Source of the DNA: Gongronella butleri
Taxonomy: Eukaryota; Mucoromycota; Mucoromycetes; Mucorales; Cunninghamellaceae
Reading direction: 5' to 3'
Assembly (NCBI GenBank): GCA_025201375.1
Contig: JAIWZP010000014.1
Location: 496,001 to 560,000, forward strand
Length of the DNA: 64,000 nt
The first letter of the stretch is position 1; each line of letters begins with the position of its first letter. Shown here piece by piece: positions 21,690 through 32,937 of this stretch. The position numbers and the translations under genes are program-made. The notes beneath the pieces were generated by a model. That model made no database searches. It worked only from the letters and a program-made list of their open reading frames with translations, and was not told the origin of the DNA.

Positions 21690-23000
21690 TACACGCGTCT
21701 GTTGCTAAAAAAAAAAACTCATGCACACAGGCTCTCTCTTGCTAGTGGAGGCGTCAACACGACTTCAGGTCGCGTTTCTGAGGCGCCAATCCCCTGGAGA
21801 GTAAAATCGAAAGTCGTTCATTGTTCGTCAGGGGACAGAATGATTGTACTTTTTTTTTTTTTAATTTGCCGTTTCTTCTGGTTTCGCCATGCGGCCTCTC
21901 TTGTGTACAAGTTTGGTGTCATTTTACGGACTTATTTTCGCAATTTCGTGTTGACGACCATCATTTGCAAAATTGCAGAGTCATTTATTTTTTATTCGCT
22001 TGTGGTTGTGTGCCACAAGAGCCACAAATTGAGGGCATTGCGTGTGCTACAGTATGTGCACCAATTATTGCCATCAGGGATGTGAAATGGCGGAGTAAAA
22101 CGTCGCGGAAAGGCTAAGCAGGGCCATTTTGTTTAAATAGCGAGCACACGAACGGGCTTTTACGTTTTTCTTTTCTTTCGTGTTGGACCTTTTTACTGCG
22201 GCAACCTCGACCTAGTCGTTTTGCGTCCTTGTGGGCTGCGGATAGGTGTGTTTGACGAGCGCGTATGACGACAAGAGAAGGAGTACGCGCAAGCCTTGCC
22301 TGTTTCCGTGCCTCAAAAGTGCTTATGCACGCGCAGCGGCTTCGGTGGACGTGTTACTTGCAGTGGCAGACGGCCCCTTTGGACCAGTGGTTACCCCCCC
22401 TTTTTTTTTTTTTTGTCTCGACAAGACACGGCCGCTGGTTGTGTGCGTGTCTTTGCAATGGCTATGGCGTCCGAGTGGATTGTAAGCTTCGTGTTCACGT
22501 GGTGGCCCGACTTCTTTTATCCTTTTTATTCACAAGGACCAGTAAGTGACGATAATTTAATCGGCTTGAAGCGAGCTCATGGGCAATTTGCAAATGGGGT
22601 TCCTTGCTGCTGTAAGCCAAAATGTAGTTTTCAACCTCTGACACTGGTCAAAAAGGTGCTGTCGGGCGCCTGCGACGCGAGCTGTTTGCGCACGTGATGA
22701 CATCCGTCTTGCCTCTAGTCAAGACAGCAATGTACAGCCGCGCTTGCTCGTCGATGAATGACAAAATGTCAAAAAAATGGGTGCCGACCTGTGGGACCAA
22801 GGTGAAGTCCGATTTGTAGAGGCCCAATTCATTTATTTTTTGCGTGGAACATGATGACGGAAGAAGGCGAAGATGATATTTTGATTGTGATATCGATTAT
22901 TTGATTGCTACCTCATGGTAGGATGTCTGATCCACGCAAAGAAATCGCTTTAAACTAAATAAAAAACGTCTGACGCGTCCTTGAGGACCATTTGTGACCA
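21690..23000. repeat. Direct repeat R1, copy b
   Basis: This is the second copy of R1, same orientation as 18140-19660 and about 2 kb away. The left end is ACGCGTCTGTTGCTAAAA (ACGCGT at 21693) and the right end is CGTCTGACGCGTCC (ACGCGT at 22973). It lacks the 165-base insertion of copy a. On the minus strand, 22830-22648 is open and reads GLYKSDFTLVPQVGTHFFD, then FIDEQARLYIAVLT, then CANSSRRRRPTAPF and a stop. The same peptide with substitutions is recognisable in copy a. CCT8 starts about 140 bases after the repeat. Confidence 0.85.
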
Positions 23001-23139
23001 GTAGCAAGCGTAGCGGCGAGGGGCGAGTTTGGTGTTTTGGGCGCGGAGCTTCAATCTTTATTTTTTTCAATAGAGCTGTCAAAAGCGGCGTCTTGCTCCT
23101 TTTGTGCCTCTTTTCCACAACTTTCTTTTCTCATCCACC

Positions 23140-25411
23140 ATGGCTCTGCGCGTTCCCAAAGGCACTCTTCCTCAGCTGTTCAAAGACGGCTACAAGGTAG
23201 AAGCGACATGCGATAAAGAGAGAAAAAGCGGAAACAGGCGCGCAATTTTGTTTTTTTTCAGAAAGATGTGCTTCATCTAGGTGTTTTTGCTCTTGTTACT
23301 GATGCTCTTGTTTGATTGTTTAGATCCAACAAGGCGTCGATGATGCCGTGATTCGTAACATTGAGGCGACACACGAGCTTTCCGAGGTGGTGCGCACGTC
23401 CATGGGCCCCAACGGTAAGGAAACGCGCGTTTTGTCTCCAAAGTTGTTGCGTGTTTTGCACCTGGTTGCCTTGGCTGGATGACGATCAAGATGAAGAGAT
23501 GCTGACCCGGTTTGTTTTCTTGTTTTTCTTGTTTTTTTTGTTTTAGGCCGCAACAAGATGATTATCAACCATCTTGAGAAGCTGTTTGTGACCAACGACG
23601 CGGCGACAATCATCCGCGAGTTGGAGGTCGTGCACCCTGCAGCCAAGCTGCTTGTGATGGCGTCCCAGCAGCAGGAGTCCGAATTGGGCGACAATACCAA
23701 CTTTGTCATTGTGTTTGCCGGCGCACTGCTGCAAAAGGCTGAGCATTTGCTGCGCCTTGGCCTCCACCCTTCGGAAATCGTCCAGGGCTACGAATTGGCC
23801 CGCGAGCGCGCTCTGGAGATCCTCACTGGTACGTTTTCAAATGACAATGGGGAAAAAAAAGGGGGACCAAGTCCATGTTTTGTAACTTATTTTTATCTTT
23901 TTTTTTGTAGAGCTCAAGGTGGATTCGATCACGGATCTTGCCAATGGCGAGCAATTGCGCAAGGGCATCCGTTCGGCGATCAGTGCCAAGCAGATTGGCA
24001 ACGAAGACTTGCTGTGCGATCTTGTGGTGGAGGCTGCGCTCAACATCATGCCCAAGAATCAAAAGGAATTCAACGTCGACAATGTGCGCGTTGTCAAGGT
24101 CATGGGTTCCAGCCTGTACGAGTCTGCGGTCGTCAAGGGCATGGTCTTTGGCCGCGAGCCTGAAGGTAAATTCCCAAAAAAAAAAAGAAAAGCCAAAAAT
24201 AGAGGGGGTGAAGAAGGCATCCAATGGGTTATTCTTTTCTTTTTTTTTTTGCAATGGCTGACTGGTATTTTTTTCTTTGACAGGTGTTGTTCAGCAAGCG
24301 AGCCAGGCCAAGGTGGCTATTTTCACGTGCCCATTGGACATTTCGCAGACGGAGACCAAGGGCACTGTTCTGATCCACAATGCTCAAGAGATGCTTTCGT
24401 TTAGCAAGGACGAGGAGAAGCAGATGGAGAAGATTTTCCAGGAGCTTGCGGATGCCGGTGTCAAGGTGGTTGTGACGGGCGCGACGATTGGCGAGCTTGC
24501 GCTGCATTATTTGAATCGCTTTGGCATGATGGCCGTCAAGGTGCCCAGCAAGTTTGATCTGCGCCGCCTGTGCCGCGTGGTTGGCGCGACGGCATTGGCG
24601 CGTCTTGGTGCGCCCATGGCCGAGGAGATGGGTTTCTGTGATATTGTCGAGACGGTGGAGATTGGCAGCGACCGCGTGACGGTGTTCCGCCAGGAGGAGA
24701 ACGACAAGTCGCGCACGACCACGATTGTCATTCGTGGCGCGACCCAGAACCACATGGACGACATTGAGCGCGCGATTGACGATGGTGTCAATGTCATCAA
24801 GGCCCTTACCCGCAACGGCGACCTTCTTGCTGGCGCCGGTGCGGTCGAGATGCAGCTCAACAAGCGCCTGCAGGCCGTCGCTGCAAAGACCCCGGGCCTT
24901 AATCAACATGCCATCAAAAAGTTTGCTGAGGCTCTCGAGGTCGTCCCACGCACACTCTGTGAAAACGCAGGCATGGACGCTACCGCCACCCTGTCCCGCC
25001 TCTACGCTGCCCACTACCAGGACGCCGAGGCTGTCGCCCCCATTGGCATCGATATCGAGGTAAAAATGAAAAAAAATTGGAATTGAAAGAAAAAAAATAG
25101 TCTCACTCCCTATTTTTCTCTGTTTTCAGAACAACAACGATGGCACCTTGGATGCCGTCCAGGCCAACATCTTTGACGTGCTTGCCACCAAGTACTGGGC
25201 TCTCAAATTGGCCGCCGATTCGGCCATCACCGTGCTCCGCGTTGACCAGGTAAGTGAATTTGTTCATTTTAACGCGTCCACAGGGGTAATTGCGCGTGCT
25301 TCCGTGTCTCACTCCTTTTTTTTTTTTTTTTGTCTCGTGTAGATCATCATGTCCAAGCCTGCCGGCGGTCCCAAGCCCCCCAAGCAACAAGGCCACTGGG
25401 ATCAAGATTAA
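23140..25411 (+). CDS. CCT8: T-complex protein 1 subunit theta (CCT8)
   Basis: CCT8 is one of eight subunits of the cytosolic chaperonin TRiC, which folds actin and tubulin with ATP. Seven exons (23140-23196, 23324-23414, 23547-23828, 23911-24165, 24284-25059, 25130-25249, 25343-25411) give 549 residues, the usual family length. Seen motifs are MALRVPKGTLPQLFKDG, the nucleotide-binding TSMGPNG split by an intron, NKMIINHLEKLFVTNDAATI, FAGALLQKAEHLLRLGL, GATALARLGAP, and the equatorial C-terminus with ATKYWALKLAADSAITVLRVDQ. The nucleotide loop reads GDNTN where most CCT subunits have GDGTT and human CCT8 GDGTN. The start is in a CACCATGG context close to the end of repeat R1b. Confidence 0.96.
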
Positions 25412-25698
25412 AATCCTTCTCACACGCATTGCATCCCTTTTTTTTCTTCTTCCATCCGCCCCTTCCCTCTCCTCGATCTTTTTTTGTACACAGTCTTTTC
25501 TTGGTTAGCTTTTCATGGTCTATTTCTGTTTTTTTTTTCTCCTTTCTCTTTCTTTTAAACCTATTTTTGCCCTCATGATGACAATTAAAAAAGCAAGCGC
25601 GATATCACTCCCTTTTTATTTTTAGGCTTGGGGATGAACAAAAAATAGAGATAAGCACAGGCAATTGGCGCTGGTGGCACGCCGATATGTAATGGGGC

Positions 25699-26953
25699 CT
25701 AGACGCCCTTGTTTGGCATCATCCATCCCATCCTTTGCAACTTGCTCATGTCATAATTTTCATCATCTTCCTGCATGGCAATCATCGCCTGGGCCCACAG
25801 GCGCGTCACCGTCAATTGGACCGAAATATCCTAGTGTAAACCAAAAAAAAAAAATAAAATAAAATAAAAATCAAGACGGGTTCGCGTGTTTTGATCAAAT
25901 TTGGGCTGTCGACGCGTCTTACCAGAATATCGGACATCCAATCTTCGACAACCGCGACGATTGGGTCAGGCTTGCCTTTGTTCAGCATGTCTGGAGGCGC
26001 AGAGCTAGCGACAAGTGTAAAAACGATAGGAAATCAACGAAATGTGGCAAAGATTTGGTTACAAGTTATCATACGGGATGTCTGGCATCTGTGGCAAATA
26101 CACTGGCACCTGAAAGCTCCATCGCCTAAGATACACCTGTGGCACGCTCGAGCAGATGATGGTCGTCATGAGCTGGGTAGGAGGGCTAATAAAAGGTGTC
26201 AGAGCCAAAACACTTTTTTTTTTTTTTTGTATAAAGACGCGCACCGAGAGGTGGACCAAAAGGAGCATGCGAGAATTTCTTGACTCTTGATGGAAGGACC
26301 GGTGTGATAGTCGCCAGCGCCGACGATGCGCTTGATGGATGGGTCGAGATCCTCATATTTCTGTTTGGTCAGCACAGCAAAGCATTGCAAGCCAATTTTG
26401 CGCACCAGACCGTCGATCAGCGCGGAATCCTCTGTTGTTAGAGCCATATTGCCGGTCGTGTCATACCGAAAGCACCCAATAATCGAGGTTTTATCCATTT
26501 TGCTGCATTGTGCCTTTACTTGATCCATGAACGGCATGGCGTCATTAATCTCCAAGAGCATGTGGGACTGGATCACTGCCAAGGGAGTGAAAAAAAAGGG
26601 GAGGAGAGGAATCGAGATGTAATCAATGGTGCGATGGCTCGCTTTTCGGTCTTTTTCCTTTCTTTCCTCGCAATCGCGCTTTTACCGCAGGTGATGTGAT
26701 TCTGGCATAGGCATCTAGCTGATACCCGCATAAAAGGCCATGCTGGCAACCCCCCCCCATTGACGAAAAAAGAGCGTGAACTACAGCCGCATGTGGCCAC
26801 TTTCGACAATTTTTTTTGTGGAAAAAAGCTTACGGCGCTCTCGCCTTCCACGGCACAAGACACAAAAAGATGGGCCAGGTCGACCACGTTCATCTGTATA
26901 CATCGAGGAAGCACGTCCTGGGCTTGGCGTGACATTTGGCTCTCGTCATCCAT
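25699..26953 (-). CDS. Unidentified protein, five-exon model with a possible frameshift
   Basis: Exons 26245-26575, 26075-26185, 25923-26004 and 25699-25830 join in phase and encode about 208 residues ending at TAG (25699). Seen segments include MLLEINDAMPFMDQVKAQC, SIIGCFRYDTTG, IGLQCFAVLTKQKYEDLD, VPQVYLRRWSFQVPVYLP and DPIVAVVEDWMSDIL. A 5' exon at 26834-26953 begins MDDESQMSRQ and ends at a good GTAAGC donor in phase 0. The exon between (about 26680-26790) contains a run of nine C (26750-26758, plus strand). With the run as given, the frame from its best acceptor hits a stop; with one base fewer it would be open into the next exon. This may be a sequence error or a real lesion. I do not recognise the family. 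Confidence 0.6.
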
Positions 26954-27109
26954 TTTTTGCGTGAAGAAGGAAGAAATGAGGGAGAAACAAGTGGAGCGGG
27001 TGTGTCATAGGGTAAATTCAAGTGGAAATGGTGTCAATGATGCTTTATTTCATTCAAAATGTGGTCACTGATCCAAAAGCAGTGGCAATTGGGTGTTTTT
27101 TATGATATT

Positions 27110-29025
27110 TCATGTGCCTTTGATTCGTTTGCTATGAACGAGGGGGTCACGGTCATTAAACGGGCTGGGCCGCTTGAGTGCTGGTGGCGGTGGGTCCTTT
27201 CGTGCCGATGATGGCGGCGGCAGTGGCCAGTAGAACGATGGATTGCTATTGTGCGCCGTGGTGGACACGGGTGTGGTGGCGAATTGCAGCGGGCTGGGCA
27301 ATTCGTTTTGGATCTGGTAGAAATGCGGATAAAACGATGACGGGCTCGGCAGGTTCTGTGCAAACGCCTGCTGCTGTGTCTGCTCGACGGCGCTCGTGAC
27401 AATGCGCGGCATCATTGCATTGCTGCTCGATGAACTGGATGTGGGTGGTATTGACGATGACGACGGAGGCATCGACTCTTGCATTCGCTGCAAACCCTGC
27501 AAAAAAAAAAAAAAAAAAAAAAAAAAGCGTGTGAGAGGCGTAAAAAAAAAAAAAAAAGTCAAGAATGGAAGCGCCATTTGAAGCCTTTTTTTTCGGCTTT
27601 TTTCTTCTCTTTTTTTTCTTTTTCTTTTTTTGTTACCTTTGTGTTTGCCAAGGGGGCGATGAGACTGGGGGATGTGTCTGCACGGTCGCTTGGAATGCTG
27701 AGCGATAATTTTGGTCTTTGTGTCGCGTCCATTGCATGTTCTTGGTTTGCGGCGGCAGCGACGGGCGGCTGAGCATATGCGGCTGACGCGAGGTCAGGTG
27801 ACAGGTATGACGGCGCTGCGGACGATGTGGAAAGCGGCGTTGTTGCGGCTGATTTGTGCGACAGGGGAGGCGTGCTTGTCGATGTGGACGACGCGACAGC
27901 TAACGACGACGGCATCATCTCAGCATATGCATTGCTCGACGCAGGCATTGGTGCGCGTGGCATTGGCGGCGTGTTCATATCATAGGAGGGTATCGCGACC
28001 TGTTTTTTTTTTTTGTAGAAAAGAAGATTGAGCCTTGACGTTGGTTTTTTTTTATCATGACGACCACGTGTTGGCTGGTGGTGTTGTCGATGATGATTTA
28101 CCTGATGCGGGTGAAGATGGTGATGTTGGGGTGCATACGCGCTCGATGGTGCCGCGTGCTCAAGATATGATGCGTGTTTTGTAGAACCATAGGTCATGGA
28201 CTTGCTGGAAGTTGCGACAACAGACGTTGATGCAGCATCCTCGCCATCAGAGCCATCATCCATCATGTTGGGAGTACCATTGGAAAACTAGCAATGAAAA
28301 AAAAAGGGAAAAAGAGCGGGGAGGCAATGACAGATGATCAGTTCGGCTGTATTTTCGGCAATCTTTCACGCTTCCGACGACAATGAAGAACACCAGGTCA
28401 ATGACGAAGCCATTACAGCCATTGCGACACACAGCATGTGCGCTCCCCCTCTTTTGCCCCTTCTCTTTTCCAGGTGACTTACATCTTGGTTGGTTTTGCT
28501 TTCAAAAGGCTCGCCAAACTGAAATAAAGAAAAAGATTAGCCGGGATCACGATGCCAAAGAAAGGGGGAACTTGAGCAAGGGAGGGGGGTGAATGGGGCA
28601 AAAAAAAAAAAAGAGTGCTTACATCCGTATATCGCATCAGGACTTGGTCAATATCGCCGCTGGAGTACTGCACCAGCTTGTTGTTGGAATTGAAGATAAT
28701 CAGGGCAATGTCGCAGCCACACAGCACGCTCAATTCGTATGCTTTCTTCATCAGGCCGTTCTTGCGCTTCAAAAAGGTCACCTGGAGCGATAAAAAGATA
28801 AAAGAGGAATGGGATCAGCAAATCGGGCTTAGCTTGTTACTGACGGCAAGCGGGGCGCCCCAAGAGGGGAGCCACCTCGCCATCTAACAATGGCCACAAT
28901 GCCACTACTGTTTGCGCGCAAAATAGCAACAAACGCGTCATGACGGCCACAAAAATGCCTCTTATTATTACCTGGCGATTGCGGTCATCTCTGATTGGCT
29001 CAATCTTGATCTTTCTTCTGCCCAT
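27110..29025 (-). CDS. MEF2/Rlm1-type MADS-box transcription factor
   Basis: A type II MADS factor, related to animal MEF2 and yeast Rlm1/Smp1, binds CTA(A/T)4TAG sites and acts downstream of MAP kinases in those systems. Six exons (28972-29025, 28623-28781, 28483-28518, 28102-28287, 27637-27999, 27110-27496) give 394 residues. Residues 1-57 are the MADS box ([50 protein letters not shown]). Residues 58-85 match the MEF2 domain ([18 protein letters not shown], then [11 protein letters not shown]). The rest is low-complexity Ser, Pro, His, Ala and Gln, likely activation region, with several SP/TP sites. A consensus MEF2 site lies 150 bases upstream of the start. Confidence 0.93.
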
Positions 29026-29174
29026 GGTGGAGGATAAACAAGTGAAATAAAATAGACGTGAACAATAAAAAAAAAAAAAAGTAACAAGGAAAAAGAGGTG
29101 AGAAAAAAAGGACAAGACGATGTTGCTCTTTCTTTTTTTTTTTTTTCTTTTTTCTGCGGCTGTCATGCAGCCGT

Positions 29175-29184
29175 CTATTTTTAG
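29175..29184. promoter_or_regulatory. Consensus MEF2/Rlm1 site upstream of the MADS gene
   Basis: CTATTTTTAG is a perfect match to CTA(A/T)4TAG and lies 150 bases upstream of the MADS gene's ATG. A second, one-mismatch site (GTATTTTTAG) is at 29250-29259. Autoregulation is an inference from site and context. Confidence 0.5.
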
Positions 29185-29471
29185 AACAACCGACACATCT
29201 GGCAAATCCCAAAAAAAAAATAAAAAGGAGAACAGCGCAGCATCCGGGCGTATTTTTAGGTGTTTCAAACCACACCCCAAGTTTAAAAAATAAATTAGGC
29301 TTTTTATTTTTGTCATTTGTGTGGGAAATGAAATCAGGGTGATGGGAGAAAAGCGAGGAAATGGTGGGGGATCAAGGAGACGGAACAATGCAAATGAAGG
29401 AGTGGGGGAGGAAGGAAACATGCTAAAAACGAGAAAAAAAAACGAGAAACTATGGAAAAAGGGGAGTGTTT

Positions 29472-30464
29472 CTATGTTGAACGTAAGCGATTGAGTTCGC
29501 TCATGAGGATGGCAGCGACGCTTGCGACGTTCATGGACTCGACATGGGTGGCCATGGGGACGGAGATGCGTATTTCATTGTCGAAGCCTTTGACGCCCTG
29601 ATGTTCTGAGCTGAGAATGAGCGCAATGCGCTTGGGTAGCTGATTTGGCATTTCCTTGGGCATGTTCCACAACCAGACGCCTGAGCCGAGCCAATTTTGA
29701 GACGAATGGGCGTCAAAGCGGGTATAATCGCCATGGATGGGCGACCACAAATGGTGCCATTGTTCCTTTCGCGGCAGCATGTCGGCGACGACTGGTGTCA
29801 TGTCGTATGCACGCAGCAGAGCGGGTAAGTTGTCATTGTCATTGTCATTGTTATCATTGACGGTGGCGTGTTTCCAATGCAAGTTCATTGCACGAGCGGC
29901 ACGCATTGTCTTGTCATTATACAGATCGCACGAATTGGCGGTGATGGCGCCGTGGTGCCAGCCCAGGGCCATGGCAGTGCGCACAATGGTGCCCAGATTG
30001 CCCGGATCGCTGATCTGGTCGCAGACGAGCATGCATGGCACGCGGCTTTTCTCGCTTGGCGGTGGCAGCGCGTGATCTGGGATGCGAATCTCCGCCAGCA
30101 AATCGTGCTTGTCGGGCTTTGACGCTGTCCCGAGAATTCGTCGGCTGAGGTCGACATTGATGAGATATCTGTGAAGAGCAGGAAATGCCTCTGGATGCTC
30201 GAGCACCGTCCGCGCAGGGTACTTGACCTCTTCTGCCAGCCGAGGCGCGTCCACCGCCGTCACAAGAAGCGACTCGACCTCCACGCCCTGCGCAACAAGC
30301 TCCCGGATCTGCTTGACCCCTTGAACAACAACGTGTCCGTGCTCAAGACGATATTTTTTGCTTTCACGTAGTCGTGCCAGGTGCTGCACTGTAGGGTTGC
30401 GCGCACTCGATAGCCTTTTAAATATCGCAGGGAACGAATACGACGCTGGTGGACGCGCAACCAT
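29472..30464 (-). CDS. SpoU/TrmH-type RNA 2'-O-methyltransferase, MRM3/MRM1-like
   Basis: A single exon of 330 codons. The N-terminus (MVARPPASYSFPAIFKRLSSARNPTVQHLARL) is basic and could target mitochondria. It is followed by the SpoU substrate-binding domain (KKYRLEHGHVVVQGVKQI). The SPOUT knot carries the three family motifs: motif 1 DQISDPGNLGTIVRTAMALG, motif 2 ALILSSEHQGVKG, and motif 3 ISVPMATHVESMNVASVAAI. These predict S-adenosylmethionine-dependent methylation of ribose in rRNA. The closest fit by motif wording is the mitochondrial 21S/16S rRNA group (MRM3/RNMTL1), but MRM1 cannot be excluded. The ATG at 30464 follows a long A/T tract; a farther upstream ATG in frame would encode an unlikely poly-Phe leader. 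Confidence 0.88.
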   Translation of the reverse strand: MVARPPASYSFPAIFKRLSSARNPTVQHLARLRESKKYRLEHGHVVVQGVKQIRELVAQGVEVESLLVTAVDAPRLAEEVKYPARTVLEHPEAFPALHRYLINVDLSRRILGTASKPDKHDLLAEIRIPDHALPPPSEKSRVPCMLVCDQISDPGNLGTIVRTAMALGWHHGAITANSCDLYNDKTMRAARAMNLHWKHATVNDNNDNDNDNLPALLRAYDMTPVVADMLPRKEQWHHLWSPIHGDYTRFDAHSSQNWLGSGVWLWNMPKEMPNQLPKRIALILSSEHQGVKGFDNEIRISVPMATHVESMNVASVAAILMSELNRLRST

Positions 30465-30472
30465 GACGTGAA

Positions 30473-30507
<35 letters not shown>

Positions 30508-30701
30508 CTGGAAAACAGGCCAAAAAAAAAAAACAAAAAAACAAAAAAACAAAAAAACAAAAAGGAACTCTGTGTCACCGGGCAAATGGCATTGATGGTT
30601 TGAAAGTGCGACAAGGGCGCGAATTGCGCATTTTCATGGAATTTTATTGATTTTGAATCATGCAATGGGAGGGGGGAGAATGAAAGAGAAAAAAAATGGG
30701 T

Positions 30702-31967
30702 CTAGGATGTCGATGTGGGCGTGTCGTCGCCGTTTGCAGGTGTGACGTCGTCCTGGATGGCGGGCAAAAAGGTGGCAAAAGTCAAGTAGCTGGTGTGGCC
30801 GCGGCAATCCACGCCAGTCTTTGTCACAATCGTCTTTTCCGTGGTATCGTCTTCAGCTTTGCGCTTGCGTCCTGCCGCTCTTGGTTCGTTCGCCTTGTTT
30901 CTTGCCATCTTCACCTTGGCCGCCGCAATTGCCTCGTCCATTGTGATTTTGTTCACCGCAACCGTGTTGTGTTCGCGCATCAAGCACTCAAACATCGTAA
31001 TGTCTGAAAAAAAAGGGCAAATTAGCGTCTTTTTCATCGTTTTGATTTTTTTTTTCGGCACGCAAACTTACCAACAAAGCCATGGTCGTACAGCGCTTGC
31101 ACCGAGCGCGACACTTGCTCAATGCACGGGCTGAATGTGCAAATCTTGCCGGTGCGATGCTGCTTAAACGCCTCCTTGGCGGATCCAATCGCCTCCCAAG
31201 GGGCAGGTAGGTCGAGGAAAGCTAAAAACAAGAGAGAATGAGAAATCACACGCGCGCACGTATGAATTGGCTTTTTTTTTTTTTACCACAATTGACGGCA
31301 TCCTTGAGCCCAAAGCCATTCTTGCACACGTCGCGATGCTCGAGGGTGATAATGTCGCCAAGACCGTGTGCCTCGAATTCGTTCCGTGCGGTCATGGCGC
31401 GATTTCCGTGATATTCAAAGGTGTACAGCTTGCCATGTGGCGCGACAGTGCGTGCAATTGAGTGCGAAAACGAGCCGCTGCCGGTGCCGCACTCCAAAAC
31501 GTGCGATCCGGGCTTCATGTCCAGGTACAGGCTGATGAATGAGATGTCGGGAAGGTACAGAATCTGTGTGCGGTGCGGCACGACCATTGTCCACAATTCA
31601 GGCGTCGGGTGCAGCACATAAATGTAGCCTTTTGCATTTCGCGACACAATCTAGTGAAAAATAACCACCATTAGTGCTCCAATTCGCCCTAAAGCAATCT
31701 TTTCTCGCTCTTTTCCCCCATTCTCACCCTTGAGCCATATTCCTTGCCGATAATGTCGTCGTGCATAAAGGCGCCAAACCGGTTGTTGAGCTCTTCGCCG
31801 GCCTTGATCGTCACGGCAACCTGGTTGTCTCGGTGCTACAAACATCAAAAAAAAAAAAAAAAGGGAGAACATGAGCTGGCTTGTTGCTACAATGTGGATC
31901 AACGTACAACATAACAGACAACAAGGTCGCCTTCCTCAATGTACTTTTTCCAGTGTGTAAAGCTCAT
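30702..31967 (-). CDS. TRM61: tRNA (adenine-58-N1)-methyltransferase catalytic subunit TRM61
   Basis: TRM61 with TRM6 makes m1A58 in the T-loop of tRNAs. Five exons (31908-31967, 31728-31835, 31287-31650, 31072-31221, 30702-31003) give 327 residues. The N-terminus MSFTHWKKYIEEGDLVVCY is the small beta domain. KEYGSRIVSRNAKGYIYVLHP and TPELWTMVVPHRTQILY are hallmark family segments. Motif I is VLECGTGSGSFSHSIARTV, and the catalytic-domain motif DLPAPWEAI follows (family DLPxPW). CTFSPCIEQVSRSVQAL matches the SPCIEQV signature. The C-terminal tail has a Lys/Arg-rich patch (GRKRKAED) and ends with an acidic, Thr-rich stretch. Confidence 0.96.
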
Positions 31968-32188
31968 GGGTCGTGCTGGATCAACAAAAAAGAGAGAGGA
32001 AAATAGAAAAAAAAAAATGGACGGCAGAAGTGCTCGTTTTGACTTTTGATCAGCCTCCCCCACACGCCCATTTCAACTCCGACGCAACGCAACGACCCTG
32101 TGGCAATCCCTCTTTTTGCGACGCATTGGCGCTCAATTGTTCCCCATTGCGCAAAATCAACACGCGCCGAGCATTCATGACTATTTTT

Positions 32189-32937
32189 TTATTCCTGGAG
32201 CTTCTTCATGAGCATCAATGCCTCTTCATACTCTGCGCGAGTCGTTTCTATTAGCTCATCGTCTATCAAAAAAAAAAAAAAAGGTGAAATTCGGTTCGTT
32301 GGCGGCTGCCTCGCGGTTTCTGCTTACTCGTGACGGCCCCATCATCTTCTTCGTCATCGGTGGTATCAATTGGGATAAAACGGACCGCATTGGCGTCTTG
32401 AGACTGTTTGTATTCAAAGGTGTCAATCATCGGCATCAATTCTGCGCGTGTCGTTCGTCGTTTGACAATCATTTCGTCCATCATCCGGCGCATCTCCATG
32501 TTTGCCTCGTGCTTTTCTTTGGAAAGAGACTGGTCCAGTGGTGCTATATTGTCAGCAACGAGCAATTCGTGAGTGGACGCGCGGAATCGTAATTTTGATT
32601 TATTTATTTATTTTTTTCTCGTACCTCGTAGCAGCTCATTGGCATCCAAGGGCTCGCCCTGAACTGTGATATTGGGTGCTGCCATGGTGACAATGTCGTG
32701 TAGGATCTACAGAGAATACAAGAGCAAGAGGCCAGGTAAGCAAGTAGCACAAAAAAAAAAACGCGGTTTTTCGTTTACATTGTTGATCTCCTCGTCCTGG
32801 TCGGCTTGCATGGCCGCATTGTATCGTTCTTTTCTGCCGATGCTGCGTGAAAGTTCGTGATAATTTGTCTCGAGCTCGCTCAGAACTGTACAAAAGTCCT
32901 GGGTATGTTCAACATTGATCTTTTGCCTAGAGTCCAT
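32189..32937 (-). CDS. Small coiled-coil protein, unrecognised
   Basis: Four exons (32779-32937, 32625-32706, 32328-32543, 32189-32262) join in phase to 176 residues. Predicted helical stretches are at about 10-50 (TVLSELETNYHELSRSIGRK), 80-125 (KEKHEANMEMRRMMDEMIVKR) and the C-terminus (LIETTRAEYEEALMLMKKLQ). An acidic linker (DTTDDEEDDG) lies between. It is charged throughout with no membrane span or zinc motif, and its size and helix layout would suit a subunit of a larger assembly. I do not name a family. The last intron is bounded by a GTAAGC donor and a T-rich acceptor ending ATAG. Confidence 0.65.

Noticed and set aside
18140..23000. R1 as a retrotransposon with long terminal repeats
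   Set aside because: The enclosed DNA has no reverse transcriptase, integrase or gag-like zinc knuckle, and the repeats contain their own internal frame. LTR ends (TG...CA) were not seen.
25699..26953. Abraxas-like MPN or HORMA protein
   Set aside because: IIGCFRY and YLRRWSFQV faintly recall these families, but the order and remaining sequence do not fit either well enough.
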